A stretch of DNA of 64,000 nucleotides from Aquarana catesbeiana. Taxonomy: Eukaryota > Chordata > Amphibia > Anura > Ranidae. The notes under the pieces are model-generated. The model was not told where the DNA came from, made no database searches, and saw nothing but the letters and a program-made list of their open reading frames with translations. This document shows positions 11,829 to 22,550 of the stretch, piece by piece. A program made the position numbers and the translations under genes. The stretch lies in contig NC_133325.1 in assembly GCF_042186555.1 (NCBI RefSeq), forward strand, positions 295,712,263-295,776,262, given 5' to 3'. Every line of letters starts with the position of its first letter. The first letter of the stretch is position 1.

Positions 11829-11868
11829 GCTCCTGAAGAGTGGTTACCAACCACGAAACGTGTCGAGC
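11829..11868 (+). ncRNA. Compact hammerhead ribozyme motif, PLE type
   Basis: The 40 nt fit a minimal hammerhead. Stem I is GCTC (11829-11832) with GAGC (11865-11868). The catalytic box CTGAAGA (11833-11839) matches CUGANGA. Stem II is GTGGTT with AACCAC, closed by a 3-nt loop. GAAA lies at 11855-11858. A very short stem III (CGTG) leads into the GTC cleavage triplet (11862-11864). All core residues are present. Small hammerheads with an almost absent stem III are known from Penelope-like elements and can act as dimers. No PLE coding sequence adjoins, so this is probably a solo terminal repeat. Activity is untested. Confidence 0.75.
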
Positions 11869-13005
11869 TACGGATGCTATACCTATGCATCCTTTATTCA
11901 CAGTTACATCCAGATACGTGCAACATTTTGCCTATCCATGGCCAGACTAGATAAATACTTTTTATCTTGATATTTCATGTTTTTTAAGTCACTTACATTG
12001 AACCATCATGGTATATTGTGCCTTGCATGTATATGTGTGTGTATATATATATATACGTATTGATTTTATATGTTTATATGAAATGCATCATAAGACTCAT
12101 AGTGTTGTGTGTCTTGTTTATATTTATATGGAATACATTTGATATGAATAATTATTTATTTTATTGTACATGCTTCATTCAAAGTCCCAACCCTTTATTC
12201 AGTTTCTCATTTGAAGCAGGGATGGAGATACCTTGACCCCATGGTCATGGACCTCATTTAAAGTCCCACAGTCTCTTTTGTATTGTGTGCCCAAAAGCTG
12301 TCTGAAATTTCCTGAAAGTTGCCTTGTGTTTAACCAGCATTATACAAAATAATGTAGGTATGGGGAAAAAGCATGTAAAATAACTGAAGGATTAATTTTT
12401 TCACTTTTAGTAGGAGTGAACCTGTATTTATTTCATGCATGCAGCTTATTACAGGAGAACTGGGTAAAAGAAAAAAACACCCTCGTAAAGTGACATACAC
12501 CATGTGCTAATTGAATTATGCTAGCATTGTTTGATGCGCAGGACACCTCAATGATAAGTACAGAAATCGTATTGTCCATTGAGGGACACAGCAATTCTGA
12601 AACAGTTGAAGCATTCAAAAGCAGTTCAGCTTCTGGATGGGCAACAGCTACTTAAACATCCAAGAAGAGCCCAGGAACCATCTGCAACACAGGACTACCA
12701 GAAAGACCAATGCCTATATCTAAACCAGGTTCGATGAGTTGTCTTCAAGACAGGGGAGACTGCCAATGAAGAAAGGAAGGCCACATGTCAAACTGATGCT
12801 CAAGTGTAGGATAAAAGCGATCCACTTTTAAGGGAAATTACTCCAGGTGAAGGAACGCTGATCCTGTACTAGCAGAGGCGGTAAACAAATAATCCACCGG
12901 AACAGGTGGAACCACCTATAGAATAGGCCAACAACATGATCTCATCAACAAAAAAAGCACTGAGCAAAATAACCAGAACAGGTCTATAAACAAAAGGCCC
13001 AATCC
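11869..13005. other. Gene-free AT-rich stretch
   Basis: A (TA)-rich run lies near 12041-12056. No domain-bearing frame was found on either strand. Sequence immediately after the ribozyme (to about 11960) is probably the remainder of a PLE terminal repeat. Confidence 0.5.
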
Positions 13006-13008
13006 TTA

Positions 13009-13156
13009 AGCTGGATACACACTGTACAATTTTCTTTAGATTTACCTAAACCATAAATAGGTCAACATTTGTATGCAATCAGACAGGCCCTTGCACTACA
13101 TAGTTGAAGGTAAACCTAACAACCGAATAAAAAAGTTGTATAGTGCGTATCCAGCT
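13009..13156. mobile_element. 148-bp Harbinger-like MITE
   Basis: The ends AGCTGGATACACACTGTACA and the inverted TTGTATAGTGCGTATCCAGCT are nearly perfect inverted repeats. Both are flanked by TTA (13006-13008, 13157-13159), a 3-bp duplication typical of PIF/Harbinger. The interior is non-coding. Confidence 0.75.
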
Positions 13157-13402
13157 TTACTCTCCCAACCCTTGTGATTCAGAGGAGGAAGGGAAACTAC
13201 CCATTACACACAATGAGCAAACTCTGGTGTTTCTTTATTGGGAGTGCATCAGGACAGAACCATAGCAGACAAAAGAGCATAATTTGAACCTCAGTAGTTT
13301 TAAAAACAGCTTGGAGTTTGCAGACAGCCAACTATATTTGGCTAGGACCTAGGTTTGATTATAAGTAAATATTTTTAAAACGTCTGTTTTAATTCAGTGT
13401 AA

Positions 13403-13789
13403 GGCCCTTTTCACACGATCAGACCATTCAGGTCCGCCTGTCAGTTTTGACGGCGGACCTGAACGGGCGCTACATGTTAGCCTATGGAGCGACAGATATT
13501 AGCGGAGACATGTCCGCTGACATCTGACCCGGTCCGATCCGCAAAAAGCAGACGGATGGCCCTACGTCCGGATCCATCACTGGCGGATTGGGTGAGATCT
13601 GATGAAAACGGACATGCTGTCCGTTTTCATCCGATCCCTCCATAGGCAGCAGCGGCGCCTGACAAGCCCCTCCCCGCTCAGTGAGCAGAGAGGGACCTGT
13701 CATCCGCCGGCTCAGCGGAGATCAACGGAGAGATCTCCCGCTGAGCCGGCGGACTGCTTCCACGGAGTCCGCCTCGTGAGAATGAGGCC
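13403..13789. mobile_element. 387-bp Harbinger-like MITE
   Basis: GGCCCTTTTCACACGA at the left and CTCGTGAGAATGAGGCC at the right form imperfect inverted termini, with TAA duplicated outside each (13400-13402, 13790-13792). The interior holds sub-terminal palindromes, for example GATGAAAACGGACA with TGTCCGTTTTCATC at 13599-13632. No coding capacity. Confidence 0.7.
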
Positions 13790-14080
13790 TAATACTTGCT
13801 TGGCATTTGCTATTTTTTGGTACTTTTTGGAAGCTGGGTTGCTGTCCTATATGTATGCAGATATCTAGTCTGCGTGGTGACATTGCTTGTCTAAATTCCT
13901 TGGTTTGTGCTGTTCAGTCTGAGGCTTCCTAAGCCAATTTGTTCTGTTGATCTGTCTTGCAAAAAGCCTGCACAGGAGAAGGGCAGTGTGGACAACTGTT
14001 GGGTCAGGAAGAGTGAGGACTGTGTACTGTAAATATGCAGACAAACCACTGGCTGGTGCCAAAACAAAGGATGAAACAGG

Positions 14081-14125
14081 TCAATAATTTCCCTTTGGGG
14101 TTAATAAAGTATTCTGATTCCGATG
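14081..14125 (+). mobile_element. 3' tail of an L2/CR1-type LINE
   Basis: 'aatttccctttggggttaat' followed by 'aaagtattctgattccgatg' resembles the conserved 3' end of L2-like LINEs, in which a short TGATTC-like repeat terminates the element. How far the copy extends upstream (perhaps to 13860) cannot be told by eye. No reverse transcriptase remains. Confidence 0.55.
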
Positions 14126-14433
14126 CATAGGTGGAAACAAAAGTCTATGAATGTCCAAATTAATTATGAGAATGTCCCAGTGATGGTATGCAAACCAAAG
14201 GTGGTATTGAAAAAATGGTCAATGCGATTGAATACCCAATATATAAAAAAAATACTTTTCTGGAGCATCACGGCAGCATACAATGGGTTGTGGCTCCACC
14301 CCCACAACCTGATAGGACTGGTTAACTATACATCAAAGACAGACCTGGCTCGCAGCATTCTATTTTTTGTCCTCACCTGATCAGGACAGGAGTCGTGAGG
14401 CATCCCTTACCTTTGTCGCCCAAGCCAGGTTAA

Positions 14434-14595
14434 GCCTCTCCTGGGTGGAAGTCTTTCCTGTACAGCCTCCAAATGAGCTGTATGCTTGGAGCCCCATTCT
14501 GGTGGGGGCATAGTTCAGCCTCTCCTGGGTAAAAGTCCTTCCTGTACAGCCTCTACATGAGCTATATGGTTGGAGCCCCATTCCAGTGGTGCAGG
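14434..14595. repeat. 84-bp tandem duplication
   Basis: The segment starting GCCTCTCCTGGGT at 14434 recurs at 14518 with about 90% identity, giving two 84-bp units ending near GGAGCCCCATTC. No coding interpretation holds in both units. Confidence 0.8.
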
Positions 14596-14599
14596 CCTG

Positions 14600-16941
14600 T
14601 CAAAGAAAGCTTTAAATAAGCTTTGGTGCAAGTGGCAGTATTTTCCCTTTGCTTTCCATATGCTTTTCTCTTATTTTCTCTGTTTGTGTTGTGGGCGGTT
14701 GCCATTTCCAAGATTACTGCAGCAGTGCAAGTACACTCTGATCATGAAAGGCAGGAAGTGATGCAGCCTCTGTGGCAAGTTTCCTGGCTAGCCTTTTTCC
14801 AAGTTGGCGATCTGAGCATGCTCAGGCACTGATATCATCAATAATGTGACTGTTTTAAATGGTTGTATGGCTTTTTTGGGCAACACATGGTGGAGTTCTC
14901 TACTCATGCATGCTGGATGAGTATGTGATCATTGTTTGCAGGTATGTTTTCCCTTTATATGGCATTCACCAGGACTTTTCTGATCTCCTTCTCAGTGTTG
15001 CTCTGGGATCCCAGTGCTCTTTATGGCATTCACCTTGACTCTTCTTATCTCCTTGTCAATGCTTGCTCTGGGATCACTGTGTCATGCTGTTATTCATTTC
15101 AGTCTGCTGCTTTGCTCTGTTTCTATGGGGAAAGCTGCCCAGTCAGACCACACATTGCTGTTAAGTTAAAGGGATTAAGTAAGTGGTGATGATATTGAGA
15201 AAAAGACAGTATCTACAAACCTGTAAGGACCTCAAGATGGATCGAGCCCTCTAAAGGTCAAGACAAGTTGCCATCTAAGAGCAGACATCCAGCCACTGTT
15301 TATTAGGGTCATCATTTCACCTTTCATTATCATTGCTCCCCATCTACAAACACCACAGGTTACCAGCCCTAATGTAAAGTGAAAAGGTGTAGCGCTTAAA
15401 ATAATATATAAACAATAAAGTCCATCAATAATAAAACTGAGAAGACGATCGAATCAGGGATCTTCATCCAGAACCGGATCAAGGGGATAGAATAGCCACC
15501 ACCAGCACCCAAAACTACTGACCCTGGTTAATGGCCCCAACGGTCCCTCTGTACCGATCGATCCACTCCGACACTTTGGACTAATCCTCTCCCAATAGTC
15601 AAAGGAACCCAAGAGTCGCTTCAATTCATTAGAACTTCAATGGATAAGCTCCAGCATCCACATCAATATGTAAAAAATAAAAACGCTCATTGCGCAGGAA
15701 TCCAGGTAACACATTTTTTGTATAAAAAAAGTTGGTGCACTCACATGTATAAAAAGAAGCATATGTAAACGAACCGGCGTTGTCAAGCGACAAAATGGCT
15801 GAACGTTTATAACAGGGATCTGCCTTGTCTCTGTGGAGTGATTGCCGGTGGCCGGCTGACATCAAGTCCACGGGACCCGTGCGTGCGCTCCCCTGGCATG
15901 CAGTGGGCGCACGCTCCCCCGGCATGCAGCGGGCGTGTGCCCCCCCCACAGTATCTCAGGTACGTCATACAGGTACGTTGTTTCCTGCAGCATTTATTTA
16001 TTCTTTTTTACAATATTTTTTTTTTGTTTACATATTTTAGGAGCCCCATTGGGATCTAAACAGACCTGTCTCACTTTTGACACAGAGAAAGAGACTGAGG
16101 ACAAAAACTCCCCAGTCTCTTTCTCTGCAGCCAAGCAGCATGGGGAATCTGCGCAGCACAGGGTGATTCGGGTGTGCCCAGGCACACCTGGCACAGCCTG
16201 TGCACACACCTATGCTTACCTAGGTGGATTCAGCATTGGTCCGATGCTGCATCTGTCCCCCAGCGCCTCTACACTGAAAACGGGGGCAATTGAACATCGC
16301 CCATCGCTTGGTTTTTAGAGCTCCATGAGCAGAGAGCTGCAGTCTGTCAGTTACAGCTCTCTGCTCTTTCTCCTCCTCGCTCATTGGAGCTCTGAGCTGT
16401 GGAGGGGCAGGGAGCGGCTGTCTTAGGCTCTCAGTGGCTCGCTGAGAGGCTGCGACGGGTTTCAGTCCAGGCACCTGGCGGATCCAGACTTCTATTGTCA
16501 GGATGATGTGGTGCCTGGACTGATATCCGTGATGACAGCAGAAAGCCGAAAGTCCGCTCTCTGCTGAAAACGGGTCACAGGAGAGTGCAAAACGAATTGC
16601 ACTCCTGTGACCCATAGGAGAAGCCCAGCCAAACAAGCTTTGGCTAGACTTCTCCTTTAAAGACTCTGTGCAGAGAAGATTAGCATTTGAGCCCAGAGAA
16701 GTCGTTTGGAAAATTTCACTTGCTTTTAACATTCAGTATTAAAATGAATGTAATTTCTGAACAAAAACCACATACACTGTCTGAAAATTCCTTTGAGTAA
16801 AATGTTTTCCATACTGCTCCTTCAAATTTTCCCATCACTGTGGTTGAAAATGAATGTTGATTTGACCCAACTATCGATTCGAAAATTGAACAAAAAAATA
16901 GGATTTTTATAACAGCTTACCTGTAAAATCCTTTTCTTGGA
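14600..16941. other. Gene-free stretch, unassigned repeats
   Basis: No coding region is recognised. Positions 15365-15800 look like an interspersed repeat and on the minus strand may be a decayed PLE terminal repeat (an 'acctggattcctgcgc'-type end), without an intact ribozyme core. Positions 15880-15945 contain a roughly 27-bp duplication around GGCATGCAG. Positions 16060-16320 share sequence with 2980-3040. Positions 16320-16680 contain AGCTC-rich hairpins. Confidence 0.45.
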
Positions 16942-17038
16942 GTACATCATAGGACACAGAGCCTCAAGTATTTACTTAGTGGGTTATAGCTACCTTCAGG
17001 TGTTGACACTGGCACACCCAATACAGGAAGTTGACTCC
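16942..17038. repeat. DIRS inverted terminal repeat (left)
   Basis: It runs from GTACATCATAGGACACAGAG to ACAGGAAGTTGACTCC and is complementary in inverted orientation to 57114-57210. Sequence outward (16905-16941) diverges from the partner. Confidence 0.85.
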
Positions 17039-17514
17039 ACTTTTACATTCAAATATTCATATATAAATAATTAAGGATTTGTTAAAAAGAATACTATTTA
17101 ATCTGACTCTTATGTTTGCTTTTTTTTTAGGAATATAGCCAAAATCGGAATGTCTAAATTGAAATTTTTAAATTTTTTCATAAAATTTGGCCGCGGGGGT
17201 CCCGAGAATTGGTCACTGCTGCCCCCATTTTTCTGTCCTAGGACTCTCCTCCACTTGGGTTACAGTGTGAGGGGCCTCCTCGGATAGACTTTGTGCCTCT
17301 GAGCTAGCAGATTTGCGTGCTCAGTACGCCATTGTTTTATTTTTATACATATATTAGTAATTATAACTTATTTTAAATATATGACTCTTATTATTTCTTT
17401 CTTCTCTCATAATCTACTTCTCCTTTTTTCTTTTATCCAAACTTTCCCTGGGGTTTCTTTGATTCTGCACCTGATAACAGAAATATATTGATATATCTTA
17501 TGTAAAAATTATAT

Positions 17515-17955
17515 ATGGCTCCTTTAAATGTCCTAACCTTAAATGTCCAAGGTCTAAACATTCCTCATAAGCGAACTAAAGTATTCAGATCTTTATCCTC
17601 CTCAAAAGCCCATATAGTGTGCCTCCAAGAGACGCATTTTACTGAAACTTCAACCCCTAAATATTTTGGGACATGCTATCCCCAAGTTTATACTGCTTCA
17701 GCTAAATCAAAACGCAGAGGAGTACTAATAGCATTTCACCGAACTACACCTTTTTCCCTCATAACAGAGATCAAAGATCCAGAAGGCCGCTATCTCATAC
17801 TTTTGGGACACCTATGTGATATCCCACTCACAATTGTTTCCTATTATGCACCTAATAAAAAACCAACATCATTCCTCTCTCACTTGCTACAAGTAATAGA
17901 TTCGCATAAAATGGGCACACTTTTGATATGTGATAAGTTCTATACCCCTATCTAG
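17515..17955 (+). pseudogene. L1 ORF2 endonuclease segment
   Basis: The frame begins LNVLTLNVQGLNIPHKRTK (after M-A-P) and continues with IVCLQETHF. These are the N-terminal asparagine and glutamate motifs of the AP-endonuclease domain that nicks target DNA in L1 retrotransposition. The frame ends at a stop after about 146 residues, before the GDFN and SDH motifs, so it is truncated by a frameshift near 17930. The following sequence to 18134 continues the domain in other frames. Confidence 0.8.
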
Positions 17956-18134
17956 ATAAATCCCCTACTCCAACCATATCCAGCTCTCAATCTCGTATTT
18001 TTCAAAGACTTCTTCAACAACATTCACTGCTAGATTCCTGGCGTGAAATTAATTCTTCAAAACGTCAATTCTCTTTTTACTCCCACCCACATAAATCTTT
18101 TTCCCGTTTTGACCATATCCTAATATCTATAAGT

Positions 18135-18977
18135 ATGTCACCAGAATTGCTCAACTCTTATATTAAACCTTATACTTGGACAGATCATTGTGCGATAATT
18201 TCAACCTTTACTTCTTTAATCCCAAAAGCTCAAGACCCCACATGGCACTTAAACGATTCAATTCTCACACACTCATCACATTTATCTGAGTTAGAATCAG
18301 CAATAAAAGAATATCTGGGATACAATGATACTCCTGATATATCCCCACTGACATTGTGGGAAGCCCATAAGCCTGTTCTTAGAGGGGTCTGTCTACGACA
18401 AGCATCATACCTTAAAAAAGAAAAACGACAACTACAACAAAAACTAGAAAAAGAATTTAATGACTGCCACACAAATTTCCAATCAAACCCTACTCCAGTG
18501 TCAAAAGCACAACTTGATAAGGCAAGTTTAAATTTTGACCTATTCCTAACAGAATCGGTGGACAAAACAATATGTAAATCTAAACATAAATTCTACTTTA
18601 AAGCTAATAAACCTGGCACCCTTCTTGCACGTGCGCTTCAAAAATTAAATAACCCCTTTAAGCCAATTTGCCTAAAAATACCCCATGATAAATACACTAG
18701 TAATCCAGTAAAGATATTACACATCTTTCATAAACATCTTACTTCTTTATACAAAAAAGAAGGATCGACCAACTTCGACCAATCCTCAGCAGAATCATTT
18801 TATTCACAAGTTAAACTTCCAACCATTTCTCAAGTTCAATACGATAACCTTGAAAGTCCTATTGAACCTATAGAAATCGAAATAGCAATTAAATCCCTTA
18901 AGTTAAACGACCAGGCCCTGACGGATTCTCAGCCCTCTACTATAAAAAAATTTCCCATATTCTTACTCCCATCCTGA
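18135..18977 (+). pseudogene. L1 ORF2, endonuclease end and RT-proximal linker
   Basis: 280 residues. The start includes TDHCAIIS, equivalent to the SDH catalytic motif at the end of the endonuclease domain. A lysine/glutamine-rich linker follows (LKKEKRQLQQKLEKEF), then the region before the reverse transcriptase fingers. The frame breaks near 18960, just where the PDGF-like RT motif would begin. Confidence 0.75.
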
Positions 18978-19045
18978 CAAAAGCATTTAACTCCCTACTT
19001 AACAAACAATCCTTCCGACCGGAAACTTTAACAGCAATAATTTCA

Positions 19046-19558
19046 ATGATCCCTAAACCTCAGTCTGATGACTCATCTTGTACTAACTTTAGACCTATAT
19101 CCTTATTAAACCTAGATATAAAACTACTAGCAATAGTAATGGTGTCTCGTCTTAATAATATAATTGGTTCATTAATAAGCAAAGATCAAGTAGGTTTCAT
19201 CCCTTTACGACAAGCAGCAGATAATGTCCGTAGAGCATCATTATTGATTCAAGCAGCTAAAACAAGGCGAATACCTCTGTGTCTCCTGTCATTAGATATC
19301 AAAAAAGCATTTGATACAGTGACGTGGCCCTACTTAAATTTCACTCTACAAAAATGGGGCTTTGGACCTCATTTTCTAAGCTGGGTCACTTCACTTTATA
19401 ATAATCCCAAGGCATATGTTAAATATGCAGGATACAAATCAGACATGTTTGACATAGAGGAACACGTCAGGGTTGTCCTCTCTCCCCACTTTTATTTGCC
19501 TTACTCGTTCAACCTCTTGCCCAGGCTATCTGTACAGACCCCTCAATCAAGGGCATAA
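19046..19558 (+). pseudogene. L1 ORF2 reverse transcriptase, fingers and palm
   Basis: It contains FRPISLLNLDIKLLA and SLDIKKAFDTVTWPYL, which carry the first catalytic aspartate of the RT palm, and DQVGFIP. The frame shifts within the region that should read as the RQGCPLSPLLF motif (about 19470-19500), so the second half of the palm is out of frame. Degenerate but unmistakably L1-type. Confidence 0.85.
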
Positions 19559-21285
19559 ATTTAGCAGGCCATCAACATAAATTATGTCTATTCGCTGACG
19601 ATATATTAATTTTTATGTCTTCCCCTCATATTTCTGCTCCCAATCTTATAAGCAAACTAGATCACTTTGCCCAAATTTCTGGACTAATTATAAACTCACA
19701 AACAGCTTTAAATGTCTCTTTACCCTCGCAAACACTACAACAAGCTCAAACATCTCTGCCTTTTACATGGTCAATGTCTCACCTCACATATCTAGGTATT
19801 ACTCTTACCCCCAATCTATCTGATATCTTCTCTGCTAACTATCCTCCACTACTACGAAAAATTACTAATTTTCTTAAACAATGGTCCTCTTTGCCAATAT
19901 CATGGATTGGTAAAATAAATGCAATAAAAATGACTGTATTACCTAAAATGTTATATCTCTTTCGTGTATTACCCATTCCTATCCCGGCATACTTCCTTAG
20001 GAACCCACAACGTAAAACACAAGCATTCATATGGAGCTCCTTAAAATCTCGCTTACCTACCCACACTCTTTATCTTTCTAAACTTAAAGGAGGATTAGGT
20101 TTCCCTAATTTTACTGATTATTTCCATGCAGCACAAATAGCACATATTCCTAAATATCACACGAAACACGGGATCCCCCTCTGGGTAGCGATTGAATCAA
20201 TCGACTGTGATCCGATCTCCATACCAAATCTAATATGGTCTACCTCTTCTGACCATAAAATAATAAAAAATAGGATTACTAAACATTCAATTGCTATATG
20301 GGATAGATTCAAAGTAATCAAAAGACTACAATCTCCGCATATATCTCTTGTATCATTTATTAGAAATCCACTTTTCTACCCAGCTCATAGATCTCCTAAA
20401 ACTTTTAAAAAATGGATTTCTGCTGATTTAACACAACTTTATGACCTGATAATGACCACTTCACTTAAAACATTTCCTGAAATATGTGAAACCCATCAAT
20501 TTCCAGATTCCGAACTCTTTCGTTATCTACAGATCAAACATTTTTTTATGCCATTTATACAAGGTAGAGATAATCTATGTGACATAACGCATTTTGAACG
20601 TATTTGTAAATATGACCCCCACTCAAAGGGGCTTGTGTCAATGTTGTATAGTCACCTGAATGCTTTGCCTGATACAAAAACACCCTCCTATGTGGAAAAA
20701 TGGGAGAATGATCTTGGTTTTCACATGGACTCATCCAAATGGGATAAAGTCTGGGCCAATACCAAAATATCTTCTCATAATGTAGTAGACTTAGAGGCGA
20801 ACTATAAAGTACTTATGCGTTGGTATCTGGTCCCTGTTAGGATCGCAAAATATGTTCCACAATACTCTCCATTTTGCTTTCGCGGCTGTGGTGATCTAGG
20901 AACACATTTTCATATCTTTTGGGATTGCCATATAGCAAAAAATTATTGGAAAGAAATATTCCTAATGCTCTCTAAATTATTCAAGAAAACTATCATCCCA
21001 GATCCGACAATTGCGCTTCTAAATTTAAAGCCTACCCAAATCTCCTATACACAATTTAAACTCCTACAAATTACCACAGCCGCAAAGCAGACCATCGCCA
21101 AAGTGTGGAAGTCCTCATCACTAATGCTTTCTGAAACTACGAATAGAATACATCAGGCCATGATCCTCTCAAAAACAGATGCCATATCCAACGATAACAT
21201 ACCTAAATTTGAGAAAATTTGGAGTCCTTGGGTGACCCACTTTCTTTCTCCTAATTTTGACACTTCTTTACTAAGACCTTGGTAA
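19559..21285 (+). pseudogene. L1 ORF2 RT C-terminal part and C-terminal domain
   Basis: The first codons (about 19580-19620) encode the LFADDILIF box with the two catalytic aspartates. The long frame 19615-21285 (556 residues) covers the RT thumb and the C-terminal domain, which contains CFRGCGDLGTHFHIFWDC, the conserved cysteine/histidine motif near the end of L1 ORF2 proteins. It ends at TAA (21283-21285) and is the best-preserved part of this LINE. Confidence 0.85.
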
Positions 21286-22107
21286 CTATATAACTTTGTT
21301 TTGAATAACTGATAAAAAGATACTATGTATATATTGTTACTAAGAAATCCCCAGAAACCTCTACTAATCCAGACTTCTTTTTTTTTTCTCTTCTTCTTAT
21401 CTTTACTGTCCTTTAATTCTTTTCTTTTATCCTTATTCTATCCTGTCTTCTCCTATTTATTTTTACATAACGAAATGGTAGCGAAACATTCACTTTTATA
21501 ATGTTCAATTATAATACAAAAATAGATAGTAAGCTCTAATGTCCTATTATAAATAACTGAATCTCATAGTAATTAATATTATTTCTTTATTACATATTAC
21601 TCAAAGTTAAAAGTTTAACAACTTTTTCATTTTTTGTTGCTCTTGATTATATAATTGTTTAAATTGATTGTAACACCTTAGTCTTTCTAAAACATATAGC
21701 CTATTTAAGTCTTTCATTGCTTGTAACTACAAGAAATACTAAGACCTGATATGTAAATTCAACTAATGCTACCATTTAATGTAATCAACATTTTGTTAAT
21801 TGTATCAATGTTTATATTTTCAAAATCAATAAACAAATTTGACGAGAAAAACATTTGCGGAGCTTAAAAAGGCTTAAGAGAAATCACCTGCAAATAAAGT
21901 GTGGTTATATAGAATTTCCCGCATAGATATTAGTAAAATAGCTAATACAAAGGTAGCAAAGTAGGGTATGATAAAAGCATGCAGTGGAAGAAACATTCAG
22001 TTATAGGTATATAAAAGCGGGGTTCCAGTCAAATTTTTAACTTAAATCTTACCCCCTTCAGTTAATTGCATAGATGTTCAAATGCCGCACGAAAAATTTT
22101 TTTATCG

Positions 22108-22123
22108 CTGTAATTACCTTTAT
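22108..22123. repeat. 16-bp direct repeat, left boundary of Tx1 pair
   Basis: CTGTAATTACCTTTAT is found here, at 27778-27793 (between the two LINEs) and at 33235-33250 (beyond the second). All three are identical. The same sequence except its last bases is present once in the unoccupied MITE at 35975-35988. Confidence 0.9.
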
Positions 22124-22550
22124 TTTTGATTGAAAAATGTATACTTTATTTTGCAAGAAAATATACAAAAAAACAAATACTTAAACAGGGTACATCCAAT
22201 CTGTACTGCGACGCAGCGCATAAATACACTACATAACAATACATCGCCAAGCATACCAATAAATTACATTCATCCTGCGGTATGATGCCTAATGTGTTGT
22301 GTAGAGTAATAATACCCCGAAACATCACATCATGCATGACGCCGCATTACCCTGAAAGCATTACTTCAAACATATGTCACAAAAGTCAGGTCATACAATC
22401 TAAATAACATAACATTCAAATGTGCAACGGGTGTGTTGGGGGGGGGGGGGTGGAGAAGGTGGGGTACGGGAGGGATAAAAGAGTTCACAGGCCCGAAGCT
22501 TTATTTGAACTGCCAAAGGATACACGGGGGGGGGGGGGATGGGGAAATCT

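Larger units (their letters stand above)
17100..21846 (+). mobile_element. L1-clade LINE, 5' incomplete
   Basis: A plus-strand LINE with an apurinic-type endonuclease start at 17515, reverse transcriptase around 18900-19700 and a cysteine/histidine C-terminal motif near 20870. A 560-bp AT-rich 3' UTR runs to the A-rich end at about 21846. Its coding sequence is unusually A/T-rich compared with the Tx1 copies next to it. ORF1 is absent. The sequence from 17046 to 17514 is non-coding and may be 5' UTR, so the exact 5' boundary is uncertain. It abuts the left arm of the PLE at 21847. Confidence 0.8.

Noticed and set aside
14434..14595. CRISPR-like direct repeats
   Set aside because: It is an 84-bp tandem duplication with no spacers; the same holds for all arrays in the window.
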